Source: CADEEN01 sp040384625 (GTDB lineage Bacteria; Pseudomonadota; Gammaproteobacteria; Burkholderiales; Burkholderiaceae_C). From it: a stretch of DNA of 37,620 nucleotides. Every line of letters begins with the position of its first letter. The stretch's first letter is position 1. The notes under the pieces were generated by a model. That model was not told the origin of the DNA. It did no database searches and was given only the letters and a program-made list of their open reading frames with translations. Where the stretch lies: positions 1 to 37,620 of the forward strand of contig JAZKIW010000152.1 in NCBI GenBank assembly GCA_040384625.1. Direction: 5' to 3'. The position numbers were made by a program, and so were the translations under genes. Positions 15,300 through 22,883 of this stretch are shown here, piece after piece.

Positions 15300-15878
15300 C
15301 TACTGCCAGACCTTGACGTCGAACTCGGGTTGCAGCTTGCCCAGCGAGTCCTTGATGCGCAGCTCGACATAGCCGGCGCCCGTGCCCTTATCGAACTTGA
15401 TCGTGGTGCCGCGCTTGTAATCGCGGTCGTGCGGGCCCTTCCCGGTGAAGAAGGCGACGATCTCGTGGCTGCCGCTCTTGAGGTTGCCCAGGTAGACACG
15501 CTGCACGCCACCGCGGTGCAAGGCCTGCACTTCCATCGGCGTGTAGAGGTGGTTGGCGACCAGCTTGTCGTCGAGCTTGATCTGCACCGAGTCGAGATCG
15601 AACAGCACGCCGACATCCATCGACACGAACAGGGCCACCTGGGTGTTGGCCGGGAACAGCAGGTCCTCTTCCAACACCAGCAGGTCGCGGTTCAGTTTGA
15701 TGACGTCGCTCTTCGCCTGTTGCACGCGTTCGTCGAGACCGTTCGACGCGGGCGTGGCCGGCGAGGCCGTTGCGGTTGCGCCTGAGGCTGCGGCGGGTGC
15801 GGTCTGCGCGGCGGCGAAGGCCGCCACGCCGGACAGAACCACGGCGAGCACGGAGCAGAAGAGGGCAGTGGGCTTCAT
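15300..15878 (-). CDS. Conserved exported protein of the motor operon
   Basis: This 192-residue protein has a signal peptide (residues 1-24) followed by an Ala/Thr/Pro-rich linker (about 25-46), a short charged helix (LDERVQQAKSDVIKLNRDLL) and a beta-rich domain with LLFPANTQVALFVSMD, HLYTPMEVQALHRGGVQRVYLGNLKSGSH and FFTGKGP. I recognise the pattern only as a conserved hypothetical protein of TPR/ExbBD clusters. The linker holds SGATAT, similar to the S-G-A-T-x-T sequence that ApbE enzymes flavinylate; in a low-complexity linker this may be chance. It sits nine bases after the DUF3570 gene with GAGG before the ATG. Confidence 0.8.
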   Translation of the reverse strand: MKPTALFCSVLAVVLSGVAAFAAAQTAPAAASGATATASPATPASNGLDERVQQAKSDVIKLNRDLLVLEEDLLFPANTQVALFVSMDVGVLFDLDSVQIKLDDKLVANHLYTPMEVQALHRGGVQRVYLGNLKSGSHEIVAFFTGKGPHDRDYKRGTTIKFDKGTGAGYVELRIKDSLGKLQPEFDVKVWQ

Positions 15879-15887
15879 CGGAAGGCC

Positions 15888-17003
15888 TCAATAGGTGGCG
15901 GTCAGATACAGCTGCAACACCGCGGCACGCAGCGAGTACGGGTTGCCGTTGCGTATGTCGGTGAAGTTCTTGTATTTCAGGTTAAACAGCTCGAGGCCGG
16001 CATTGGCCTTCAGGTCGTAAAGACCGGGCTGCTTCTTCCAGTCGAAGCTCAGCTTGCCGCCGACGACGACGTTGTCGAAGTCGGCCAACTGGCGGTTGCG
16101 TGATACATAGGTGGTCTCGGACTGGGCGTTGTCGCTGTAGAACAGCGCCGCACTTTGCGTGTAGTAGCGGATGAAGCCGTCGGCCAGGAAGGACTCACCG
16201 AGGTAGCGGCTGTAGCCGGCCTCGATCGTGTGAGCCTTGATGTCCCAGGTGTCCCAGAAGTAGCGGTACTCGGCGCGCACGGCGTCGCGTGATCCCATGT
16301 CGCCGATGGCGCGGAGCTTGATCGCGCGCGACGAACGCGTGCGGGGGTGCCGCTCGGGCACGGCGGCGCCGAAGACGCGGGCAACGCGGTAGGTATTGCC
16401 CAGGTAGCCGGTGTCGGACACTGCTTCGAGGTTGACGCTGGCCAGCCACTTGGGCGTGAGGATCTGGGTCACGCCGACGCGGTATTGCCAGTGCTTGGCC
16501 TGGTCGAAGAAGGCCGGGTCGCCGACCTTGCCGACCTCGTCGGCGGCGCGCGTGAAGCCGACATTCACCGTCGTCATGCCGCCGAAGGTTTCCTGGGCGA
16601 TGTCCAGGCTCAGGCTCTTGGTGTTGTAGTCGGGTTCCTTGCTGGCGCCGACGGCCAGCGTGATCGTCGAGTCGCGCACCGCATAGTCGAGCGCCAGGCC
16701 GTAGTCGTTGCGGCGCTCCTTGTACGGGCTGGCGGTAGTGACGACGTCGATCGACGCGTTGCTGACGGCGTCGATGTAGAGCGAGCCGCTGAGCGAGACC
16801 TTGTCGAACAGGCTCTTGCGCACCAGCACCGCCGGCCCGGATGCAGTGACGCCGCCTCCTTTGTAGACGTGGACCATCGCTTCGGCGCGATCCTCCGGCA
16901 GCGTGGCGGCGCGCGCTGCGCCATGAGCGAACACGCCGCCGAGCAGACCGGCCAGCGCGGCGAGCCAGCGCGTGAACAGGTTGAGGTGCCTACTTGCAGC
17001 CAC
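15888..17003 (-). CDS. DUF3570 outer-membrane beta-barrel protein
   Basis: This protein of about 371 residues reads from a GTG start that overlaps the end of the DUF4266 gene by 14 bases. It has a signal peptide (about residues 10-32, cleavage near AARA) and the DUF3570 hallmark VHVYKGGGVTASGPAVLVRKSL...YIDAVSNASIDVVTTASPYKERR. Alternating hydrophobic strands run to the C-terminal aromatic end LYLTATY, as in outer-membrane barrels. DUF3570 genes commonly occur with DUF4266, TlpA-like thioredoxin and ApbE genes, all present here. The barrel presumably houses or exposes a redox partner, but no biochemical role is established to my knowledge. An in-frame start further upstream is possible but would overlap DUF4266 widely. 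Confidence 0.88.
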   Translation of the reverse strand: MAASRHLNLFTRWLAALAGLLGGVFAHGAARAATLPEDRAEAMVHVYKGGGVTASGPAVLVRKSLFDKVSLSGSLYIDAVSNASIDVVTTASPYKERRNDYGLALDYAVRDSTITLAVGASKEPDYNTKSLSLDIAQETFGGMTTVNVGFTRAADEVGKVGDPAFFDQAKHWQYRVGVTQILTPKWLASVNLEAVSDTGYLGNTYRVARVFGAAVPERHPRTRSSRAIKLRAIGDMGSRDAVRAEYRYFWDTWDIKAHTIEAGYSRYLGESFLADGFIRYYTQSAALFYSDNAQSETTYVSRNRQLADFDNVVVGGKLSFDWKKQPGLYDLKANAGLELFNLKYKNFTDIRNGNPYSLRAAVLQLYLTATY

Positions 17004-17226
17004 AACCGCCCCCCTGGACGCCGGTCGCGCCGCGCGCGGCCTCGCGGATGTCGCGCACATGCTCGCTGTGCTTGGCTGCCAGCGCGTCGCGGTTAAAACG
17101 CATGATCGGATCGGCCAGACGCTCCCGCTCGTAGGGCTTGACCCAGGGTTGGGGCATGGCGCAGCCACCGAGGGCCAAGGCCGTGAGCAGCAGCGACAAC
17201 GTGAACAGTCGGCGCACCTTGGTCAC
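16990..17226 (-). CDS. DUF4266 mini-lipoprotein
   Basis: This 78-residue protein has a lipoprotein signal (LGGC, acylated Cys22) and then the DUF4266 core WVKPYERERLADPIMRFNRDALAAKHSEHVRDIREA, ending in the characteristic Gly/Cys tail GGGCGCK. It would be a tiny outer-membrane-anchored peptide with two C-terminal cysteines. It always seems to travel with DUF3570 proteins and often with ApbE, which suggests that it carries a cofactor or helps assemble the barrel; this is inference. The GTG start overlaps the TlpA stop in GTGA and the end overlaps the DUF3570 start. Confidence 0.9.
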   Translation of the reverse strand: MTKVRRLFTLSLLLTALALGGCAMPQPWVKPYERERLADPIMRFNRDALAAKHSEHVRDIREAARGATGVQGGGCGCK

Positions 17227-17753
17227 TCCTTCAACAGGGTTCTCACCTGCTCTTCGTAGGTGCGCTCGACGCCGTCGCGGTAGCCGCGGTGGATGTGGCG
17301 CACGCGGCCGTCGCGGTCGATCATCAGCGTGGCCGGCATCGCGCTCATGTCATAGACGCGGCTGACCTTCTTGTCGGTGTCGAGCAGGACCGGGAAACGC
17401 ACCCCGAGCTTGGCCGCCAGGTCGGCGGCGGCGCGCGGGTCATCGTCGATATTCACGCCGAGTAGCACGAAGCCCGACGAGCGGTACTTGTCGTACAGGC
17501 GATTCAGGTGCGGCATCTCCTGGCGGCACGGGCCGCACCAGGTGGCCCAGAAGTTGACAAGCACAACCTGGCCGCGTTGCTCGGCCAGCCGCAGGTTGGC
17601 GCCGCCGACGCTGCGCAGCGTGAAGTCGGGGGCGCTGGAAGAGAGCTGCACCGCGGCTTGGGACAGGCCGCCGCTGCCGACCAGCAGTAGCGCCAGCGCA
17701 AGACTCCAGCGCTTGCTGATCCGGGCATTCATCGCGAGCTTTCTGGCCTCCAT
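17223..17753 (-). CDS. TlpA/ResA-like periplasmic thioredoxin
   Basis: This 176-residue exported thioredoxin-fold protein has a signal sequence (about residues 14-34) and a redoxin domain with active site WCGPC (72-76) in VVLVNFWATWCGPCRQEMPHL. The cis-Pro region is SAMPATLMIDRDGRV. TlpA/ResA proteins reduce disulphides in the periplasm, for instance in apocytochromes before haem attachment. Within this operon likely clients are the CXXCH and CX4CH lipoproteins and the Cys-ending DUF4266 peptide. The first ATG is chosen since TGAGG lies eight bases upstream; ATG at codon 8 is an alternative. Confidence 0.92.
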   Translation of the reverse strand: MEARKLAMNARISKRWSLALALLLVGSGGLSQAAVQLSSSAPDFTLRSVGGANLRLAEQRGQVVLVNFWATWCGPCRQEMPHLNRLYDKYRSSGFVLLGVNIDDDPRAAADLAAKLGVRFPVLLDTDKKVSRVYDMSAMPATLMIDRDGRVRHIHRGYRDGVERTYEEQVRTLLKE

Positions 17754-17763
17754 GTCGTCGACC

Positions 17764-18405
17764 TCAGAAGTAGTAGGTGAAGCCGCCGGTCAGCTCGAGG
17801 TTGTGTGTGCTCTGGCGCTTGCCGAGCAGATCGAGCGAGAACAGGTGGTCGCGCATGTCGAACTGCAGCGCCGCGCGGTCGGTCAGCAATAGGCGGCCGC
17901 CAAGGCCGAAGCTCACCGTCTGGCTGCGCTGCTGGTTGAACTTGGTGCTGCCGACGCCGGCGATCAGGTAGATCGCCGTGGCCTTGGCGCGTCGGGCGGT
18001 CGGGAAGACCTCGCCCGGCAGGAGGTTGTAGCCGGCGGAGACGTTGTAGTAGCTCAACGTCTCCTTGCTGTCGGTGAAGATGCCGCCGGGCAGCACCTGG
18101 CGGAAGGCCTCGTCGCTGACCTTGCTCTGCCCCAGCGTGGCTTCGACGAACCAGTCCTCGGTGATGTGATAGCCCAGGCGCGCGCCGACCACGGCGGCGG
18201 CACCGAAGTTCTGCGTCGCGTAGGTGCCGGCGAAGAGGCCGACCGCGATGTCCTTCGACGGAAACTTGGGCAGCCGGACTTCGCGCCGCTCGACTTCGGG
18301 CACGACGACCTGGTTGCTGTCTGGACGCGCGTTCTGTTGTGCGAAGGCGCTGCTGTTGCCGAACAGGGCGATCAGGGTCAGGCAGGCCAGGGAGGTCTTG
18401 TTCAT
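17764..18405 (-). CDS. Outer-membrane beta-barrel protein (Myxococcus-type OMP domain)
   Basis: This 213-residue protein has a signal peptide (1-22, cleavage after SAFA), a short linker with VPEVERREVRLPKFPSKDIAVGLFAGTYA, and then eight or so amphipathic strands ending in the aromatic C-terminus GGFTYYF expected for BAM-dependent insertion. The linker-plus-barrel pattern resembles the small outer-membrane barrel family described from myxobacteria and some proteobacteria (I recall it as OMP_myx_plus). In Glt-type machines small barrels such as GltA/B/H are the outer-membrane contacts. It is 26 bases downstream of the SH3-barrel gene and 10 bases upstream of the TlpA gene. Confidence 0.85.
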   Translation of the reverse strand: MNKTSLACLTLIALFGNSSAFAQQNARPDSNQVVVPEVERREVRLPKFPSKDIAVGLFAGTYATQNFGAAAVVGARLGYHITEDWFVEATLGQSKVSDEAFRQVLPGGIFTDSKETLSYYNVSAGYNLLPGEVFPTARRAKATAIYLIAGVGSTKFNQQRSQTVSFGLGGRLLLTDRAALQFDMRDHLFSLDLLGKRQSTHNLELTGGFTYYF

Positions 18406-18431
18406 GTTGTCGGCTCGCTGTGGAGAGAGGG

Positions 18432-19211
18432 TCAGAAGAAGAACGACACGCCGGCGGTGAAAGCGCGGTATTCGGTGCTGCGCTGGTCGGAGACGAAGGC
18501 GGTGTAGATGGCCCAGTCGGCGCGCAGCACGAAGCGCTCCGACAGGTGGTAGCGCGCGCCGACGATGGCATGGGCCAGCTTGGCGTCGGTGATCGACGCA
18601 CCCACCAAGCTCAGGTTGGGGAAGTTCTTGAACTGGCCGACGCCGACGCCGAAGAAGGGCGACAGGCGCTGGTCGCTCCAGGGTTCGCTGTGCAGGCCGA
18701 CGTGCCAGAAGTTGGTGCCCGAGAACACGCCCTGGACCTGGCCGATGTCGGCCTCGATCGACAGCGTGTCGCTGAGTTTGTAGCTGGTCCAGAGCTTCAG
18801 CATCGGCTCCGAGTTGAAGCGGCCCCAGGCGCCACCCATCTGCACCCGGCGCGACAGGTAGTCGTCGAGCACGATGTCGCGGAAGGTCTTGGTGCTGCCT
18901 ACTGCCGTCAGGGTCGACTCGAGCTGGTGCCGATGGACCCAGCCGAGCTGCCCGCCTTCGGCGCGCACCTTGTACCAGTCGGTCTGGCGCAACTCGACCA
19001 CCACCGCGGCGCCGCGTGCGACGACGAAGAACACCGGGTAGCCGCGGCCCGGGCCGGTGCGCATCTCGAGAAAAGGGTCGGCGACCGTGAGCTTTTCACT
19101 GACGACGCTCTCGCTCGCGGCGGCGGCCTGCTGCGCATGCGCGGGCAGGAACAACGCCGCGAGCCAAAAAACGGCAGCGGCGAAGCGCGAGAGGGTCAGT
19201 GTTGTTGTCAT
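18432..19211 (-). CDS. SH3-domain outer-membrane beta-barrel protein
   Basis: This 259-residue protein has a signal peptide (1-26, cleavage after PAHA), a bacterial SH3 domain at about 40-100 (VADPFLEMRTGPGRGYPVFFVVARGAAVVV...WYKVRAEGGQLGWVHRHQL), then a strand-rich region of about 150 residues ending AFTAGVSFFF, a typical outer-membrane barrel terminus. Bacterial SH3 domains usually contact peptidoglycan or peptides, so the protein could tie the barrel to the cell wall or to the periplasmic TPR proteins. It is closely followed by another barrel gene. The ribosome site is weak, but the signal peptide supports the chosen ATG. Confidence 0.82.
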   Translation of the reverse strand: MTTTLTLSRFAAAVFWLAALFLPAHAQQAAAASESVVSEKLTVADPFLEMRTGPGRGYPVFFVVARGAAVVVELRQTDWYKVRAEGGQLGWVHRHQLESTLTAVGSTKTFRDIVLDDYLSRRVQMGGAWGRFNSEPMLKLWTSYKLSDTLSIEADIGQVQGVFSGTNFWHVGLHSEPWSDQRLSPFFGVGVGQFKNFPNLSLVGASITDAKLAHAIVGARYHLSERFVLRADWAIYTAFVSDQRSTEYRAFTAGVSFFF

Positions 19212-19235
19212 TCGTATCGGTGCGCGATCAGTCGG

Positions 19236-19841
19236 TCACTGGGTGTTGCAGGCGCCGGTGGCCGGGTCCGCTGGCGTGAACATGCTGTCTGCGGCGCTGC
19301 TGAACTCGTCCTGCCCTTGCGGCATCGGGCGCCCGATCCAGTAGGCGATGAGCTTGGCGTTGTTGTCGTTCTGATCAGCAAAAACCACGCCACCGCCGTG
19401 CAAGGTGTTCAGCGTCAACGGTTTGGTGAGCAGGCGGCTCTGCAGCGGCGCGCCAATCACCGTCGAGCCTTGCGACGAGTAGAAGTTCTTGTACATGTCG
19501 CTCGCTTGCACCACGTCCGGCGTGTTCGCCGGGTCGCCCAGATCGACCGCCTGCGCGCTCTGCACGACACGGAAGGCGCCGCCGGTGCCGGTGGTGTTGT
19601 CGTGACAACCGGCCGAGGCGCAGGTGTTGGTCGAGATCACGCCGCCCTGGTTGATCTGCAACTGCGCCAGGAAGATCGGGTTGATGCACTTCTGGAAGTA
19701 GACGAAGGAAAGCTTTTGCCCTCCAGTGGCGGGCGGGTTCTCGACCGAAGGTGGGTTGCCGAGCGGATTGCCTCCGCCGCCGCAACCCGACAGCGCGACA
19801 AAAGCGAATGACGCCGCGACCCACTTCCTTGTCTCCTCCAT
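19236..19841 (-). CDS. Lipoprotein with CX4CH cytochrome-like motif
   Basis: This 201-residue protein has a lipobox LSGC (acylated Cys20), a Gly/Pro/Asn-rich tether, and a domain with FVYFQKCINPIFLAQ, then CASAGCH at 74-80. The spacing CX4CH is a known rarer c-type haem site; the usual CXXCH is absent. A further Cys at 52 could pair or ligate. The later region (YKNFYSSQGSTVIGAPLQSRLLTKPL...HGGGVVFADQNDNNAKLIAYWI) resembles the cytochrome-like module of the adjacent haem lipoprotein. Its start codon overlaps the stop of that gene by one base (TGATG), so the two are co-translated and probably form a complex. Confidence 0.8.
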   Translation of the reverse strand: MEETRKWVAASFAFVALSGCGGGGNPLGNPPSVENPPATGGQKLSFVYFQKCINPIFLAQLQINQGGVISTNTCASAGCHDNTTGTGGAFRVVQSAQAVDLGDPANTPDVVQASDMYKNFYSSQGSTVIGAPLQSRLLTKPLTLNTLHGGGVVFADQNDNNAKLIAYWIGRPMPQGQDEFSSAADSMFTPADPATGACNTQ

Positions 19842-22828
19842 CACGGTGTGCACCCCGAAGAGATCCAGCTCGCGATCGCGTTGTAGCCGGCGCTGGCCGG
19901 GGCCAGCACCGGTGTGGTCTGACCGATGGCGCCGGCCGGGTGCGGCACCGTCGAGGGCCGAATCAGCAGCGGGTTCGAGGCGGCGTTGCAGGTGTCGCCG
20001 ACCATCGTTAGCGTCACGTTGTAGTCGCCCTCGGGGCTGCCGGTGAGCACGAAGCGGTTGCGCAGAAAGGAGCTGCCGCTCTGCGCCGCACCCGAGCTGC
20101 CGGTCGGCTGGTGACAGGCGGCGCAGGTGTTGCGCAGCACTGGCATCACGTTGGCCTCGAAACTGGCCTGGCTGAGGGCCGCGACACGGCGCACGTTCGG
20201 GCTCTTGCTCGGATCGTTCATGTACTGGCCACCCAGGTCCATCCACTCGCTGATCAGGCGCTTCTCGGCCGCGTTGAGCAGGCTGGCGTGGTTCGGCGCG
20301 CCGGCGGGCGGATTGGGGTGCGTCGTGCGTGCGTCGGCGCCGGCCTTCAGGGTCTCGCCGAACAGGATCTCGGTGAGCCGGCTGGAGCGCGCGATGCCAT
20401 CGGCGCCGCCCGCCATGTTGTCGACCAGGGCCGGGCCGCGCACGATCACCGGCACGCCGTCCTCCAGGCGTGTCTGCGGCTGGCCGGTCACGGGGTCGAT
20501 CACCGGGTCGCCGATCAGCAGCTCGTCGTACGAGACCATCCGGCCGGTGCCGCCGAAGGTCGAACGTAGGTCGAGCTTGGCCGGATCGGCGTGGCAGGCG
20601 GTGCAGGTGTTGGCGCCACCGGTGCCACGCACGCGCGCCCACAGCGGTGCGATGTGGTCGGGGTAGTTGATCACGCCGCCGCTCGGCGCCAGTGTCGCCA
20701 GGTCGTCGGCCGCACTGGCGTTGCCGGTGTAGCGCCGGGCGATCGATGCGCGGGCCTGCACGCCGCTCTGCGCGGTGTCGGCCCAGATGTCGCTGTACAT
20801 CAGGTCGGACAGTAGGTTCAGCGCGGCAGGGTCGAGGCGCGTGCGCAATGCCGCCATCGTCTCGCCCGATTGGTGCTGACTCGACAGCGCGGTCTTGATG
20901 CTCGATGGCATCGTGTTGACGATCGCGCCGGCGTTGAGCGCCGCGCCGCGGCGCGGGCTGTGGCAACCGTCGCAGGTGCGCCGCTCGCCCGGGCGCACCT
21001 GGATCCAGTTCAGGTGGGTCTGCAGCGCGCGGCCCTGGCTGTCCAGGATCGACAGCGCCAGCGGCGTGTCAGCGGGCACCAGCAGCTTGAACGAACCGTC
21101 GGGCTCGACCGCGGCATAACCCAGGATCTGCTGCGGCTCGAATTCGGTCTCGCCGATCGCTTCGCGCATGCCGGTCATGCCGGCCACCGGCGCCACGGCG
21201 CGCGTGGCGCGCACGAAGCGCGCTGGCGCGCAGTGGTAGGCCGGATCGGTCGGGTCCTTGATCTTCAACAGGTCGGCCACGCTGGTGCGGGTGTCGGCGG
21301 TGTCCACCGGCGCGGTCTGCGCGATGCCGCGCACGCAGCCCGCGGGCAGGTCGGCGGCGACGATCATCGGCTCGCCCATGCGCTGCAGGCCGTCGGTGTC
21401 GTAGACGCTGCGCACTTCGATCAGGGCCTTGCCTTGTGCGGCGAGTGCGGCGTCGATGCTCGTCGGCTGGGTGGCGTTGGGCTCGGCGCGCGGTTGCAGA
21501 GCCACCGGGTCGGTGTACATGAAGCCGGTCGGCGGTGCGGCGACGATCAGCCAGGTCTGCAGCTTCGGGTCGACCATGTAGACGGCGTAGGCGGGCGGGG
21601 CGTTGTCCTGCAGCTCGTCGGCGGCCTCCTCAGCCATCGTGCGTTCGCTGTTCAGGCGTTCGAGTTCCTCCGGCGTCAGCGTGACGCAGGGCACGACGTC
21701 GCCATTGCGCGTGACTTCACAGGGCCGGTATGACACCAGGACACGGTCGGTGCCGTCCCAGAGCGGGAAGGGCGTGGTGACGCGCCCGAAGAGCGACAGG
21801 CCGCGCCCCTGGTTCAGGGCCTTGTCGGTCATCTGCGACTGGCCGCCGGTGGCGGCCGAGAGCGCCACGGCGCGGTTGGCCGGCGTGTTCTGCTCGGAGT
21901 AGTTGGCCGCGTCGACCATCATCAGCGCACCGCCTTCGCGCGTGCCCGAGAGCGACATCAGTGAGGACACCAACTTGCCGTTGAATGCGCCCGCCGGGTC
22001 CATCTCGCGCGGGTGCAGGAAGCTGTTGCCGGGGCTGTGCGCGCCATAGAGCACGAACATGTCGGTGCCGTCGGGCTTGCTGCGGAAGATGGCGAAGCGG
22101 TTGCGCGGGCCGACGTGCTCCCAGCGCGCGAACATGATGTCGCCGTTCTGGCGCACCACCGGATTGCGGTCGTGGCTCTGGTTGACCGAGATCTGCGTCA
22201 CGGCGCCGCCTTGCGGGTTCATGGTGTGCAGGTTGAGTACGCGCTCGCGTTCGTATTCGTCGACAGCGAAGTGGGTCACGCCGTCGACCACGTTCTTCGT
22301 CGCCGTCTGGCGGTTCGACGAGAAGACGAAGCCGCGCCCGGCCGGCAGGTAGGCCGGGTCGACGTCGTCATCGCTGCTCGATGCGGTGACGCGACGCAGG
22401 CTGCCGCCGGCCAAGCCTCCAGTGGTGGTGTCGTATTCCCAGATGTTCCAGTGGCCGGTGCAGGCCGGCACGCCGCCGATGACCGCCGTGTTGCTGGTCG
22501 GGCAGCGCATCGAGAAGACGATCTTCTTGCCGTCGTAGGAGACCTCGGGGTCCGACACGTCGCCGACGCCTTGCGTGATGGCGGCCGTGACGTTGATCTC
22601 GCGCGCGCTGGCCGAAGACTTCTCGCGGATGATCAGATCACCGCCCGGCGCCGTCGGTGCACCGTCGGTCGGGTTCATGTTCAATGTGACGGCGCGCTTG
22701 GCGTAGGCCAGCGGCACGTCGCCATTGACGGTGACGGTGTCGCCACCGTTGCTGCCGCTGCCGCAGCCGGCGACGATGCTTGCCGCTGCGATGGCGGCGA
22801 GTCCGACAGTGGTGATGGTCCGGTTCAT
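19841..22828 (-). CDS. Three-haem lipoprotein related to hydrazine synthase alpha subunit (HzsA-like)
   Basis: This 995-residue lipoprotein has lipobox VAGC (Cys22). The N-terminal half carries TolB/PD40-like propeller repeats (ITQGVGDVSDPEVSYDGKKIVFS, DDDVDPAYLPAGRGFVFSSNRQ, GDIMFARWEHVGPRNRFAIFRSKPDGTDM). The second half has three c-type haem sites: CDGCH (619-623), CTACH (742-746) and CAACH (902-906). Propeller plus haem-bearing middle and C-terminal domains is the plan of the hydrazine synthase alpha subunit family, but beta and gamma subunits and anammox genes are absent, so hydrazine synthesis is not implied. It probably moves electrons or performs haem chemistry on the outer membrane. 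GGGAGG precedes the ATG. Confidence 0.85.
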   Translation of the reverse strand: MNRTITTVGLAAIAAASIVAGCGSGSNGGDTVTVNGDVPLAYAKRAVTLNMNPTDGAPTAPGGDLIIREKSSASAREINVTAAITQGVGDVSDPEVSYDGKKIVFSMRCPTSNTAVIGGVPACTGHWNIWEYDTTTGGLAGGSLRRVTASSSDDDVDPAYLPAGRGFVFSSNRQTATKNVVDGVTHFAVDEYERERVLNLHTMNPQGGAVTQISVNQSHDRNPVVRQNGDIMFARWEHVGPRNRFAIFRSKPDGTDMFVLYGAHSPGNSFLHPREMDPAGAFNGKLVSSLMSLSGTREGGALMMVDAANYSEQNTPANRAVALSAATGGQSQMTDKALNQGRGLSLFGRVTTPFPLWDGTDRVLVSYRPCEVTRNGDVVPCVTLTPEELERLNSERTMAEEAADELQDNAPPAYAVYMVDPKLQTWLIVAAPPTGFMYTDPVALQPRAEPNATQPTSIDAALAAQGKALIEVRSVYDTDGLQRMGEPMIVAADLPAGCVRGIAQTAPVDTADTRTSVADLLKIKDPTDPAYHCAPARFVRATRAVAPVAGMTGMREAIGETEFEPQQILGYAAVEPDGSFKLLVPADTPLALSILDSQGRALQTHLNWIQVRPGERRTCDGCHSPRRGAALNAGAIVNTMPSSIKTALSSQHQSGETMAALRTRLDPAALNLLSDLMYSDIWADTAQSGVQARASIARRYTGNASAADDLATLAPSGGVINYPDHIAPLWARVRGTGGANTCTACHADPAKLDLRSTFGGTGRMVSYDELLIGDPVIDPVTGQPQTRLEDGVPVIVRGPALVDNMAGGADGIARSSRLTEILFGETLKAGADARTTHPNPPAGAPNHASLLNAAEKRLISEWMDLGGQYMNDPSKSPNVRRVAALSQASFEANVMPVLRNTCAACHQPTGSSGAAQSGSSFLRNRFVLTGSPEGDYNVTLTMVGDTCNAASNPLLIRPSTVPHPAGAIGQTTPVLAPASAGYNAIASWISSGCTP

Positions 22829-22883
22829 GGTTTGCCTCCCTGGCTTGCCTGACGGTCGATGACAGTGACCTGGTGCCGGTCTG

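Noticed and set aside
13084..15372. A 762-codon plus-strand open frame across two TPR genes
   Set aside because: It is antisense to two well-supported overlapping genes and has low-information composition (Gln/His/Val/Arg-rich); it has no ribosome site or recognisable domain.
19236..22828. Anammox-type hydrazine synthesis locus
   Set aside because: Only the alpha-like protein is present. No HzsB/C, hydrazine dehydrogenase or nitrite reductase is visible, and this is a betaproteobacterial setting.
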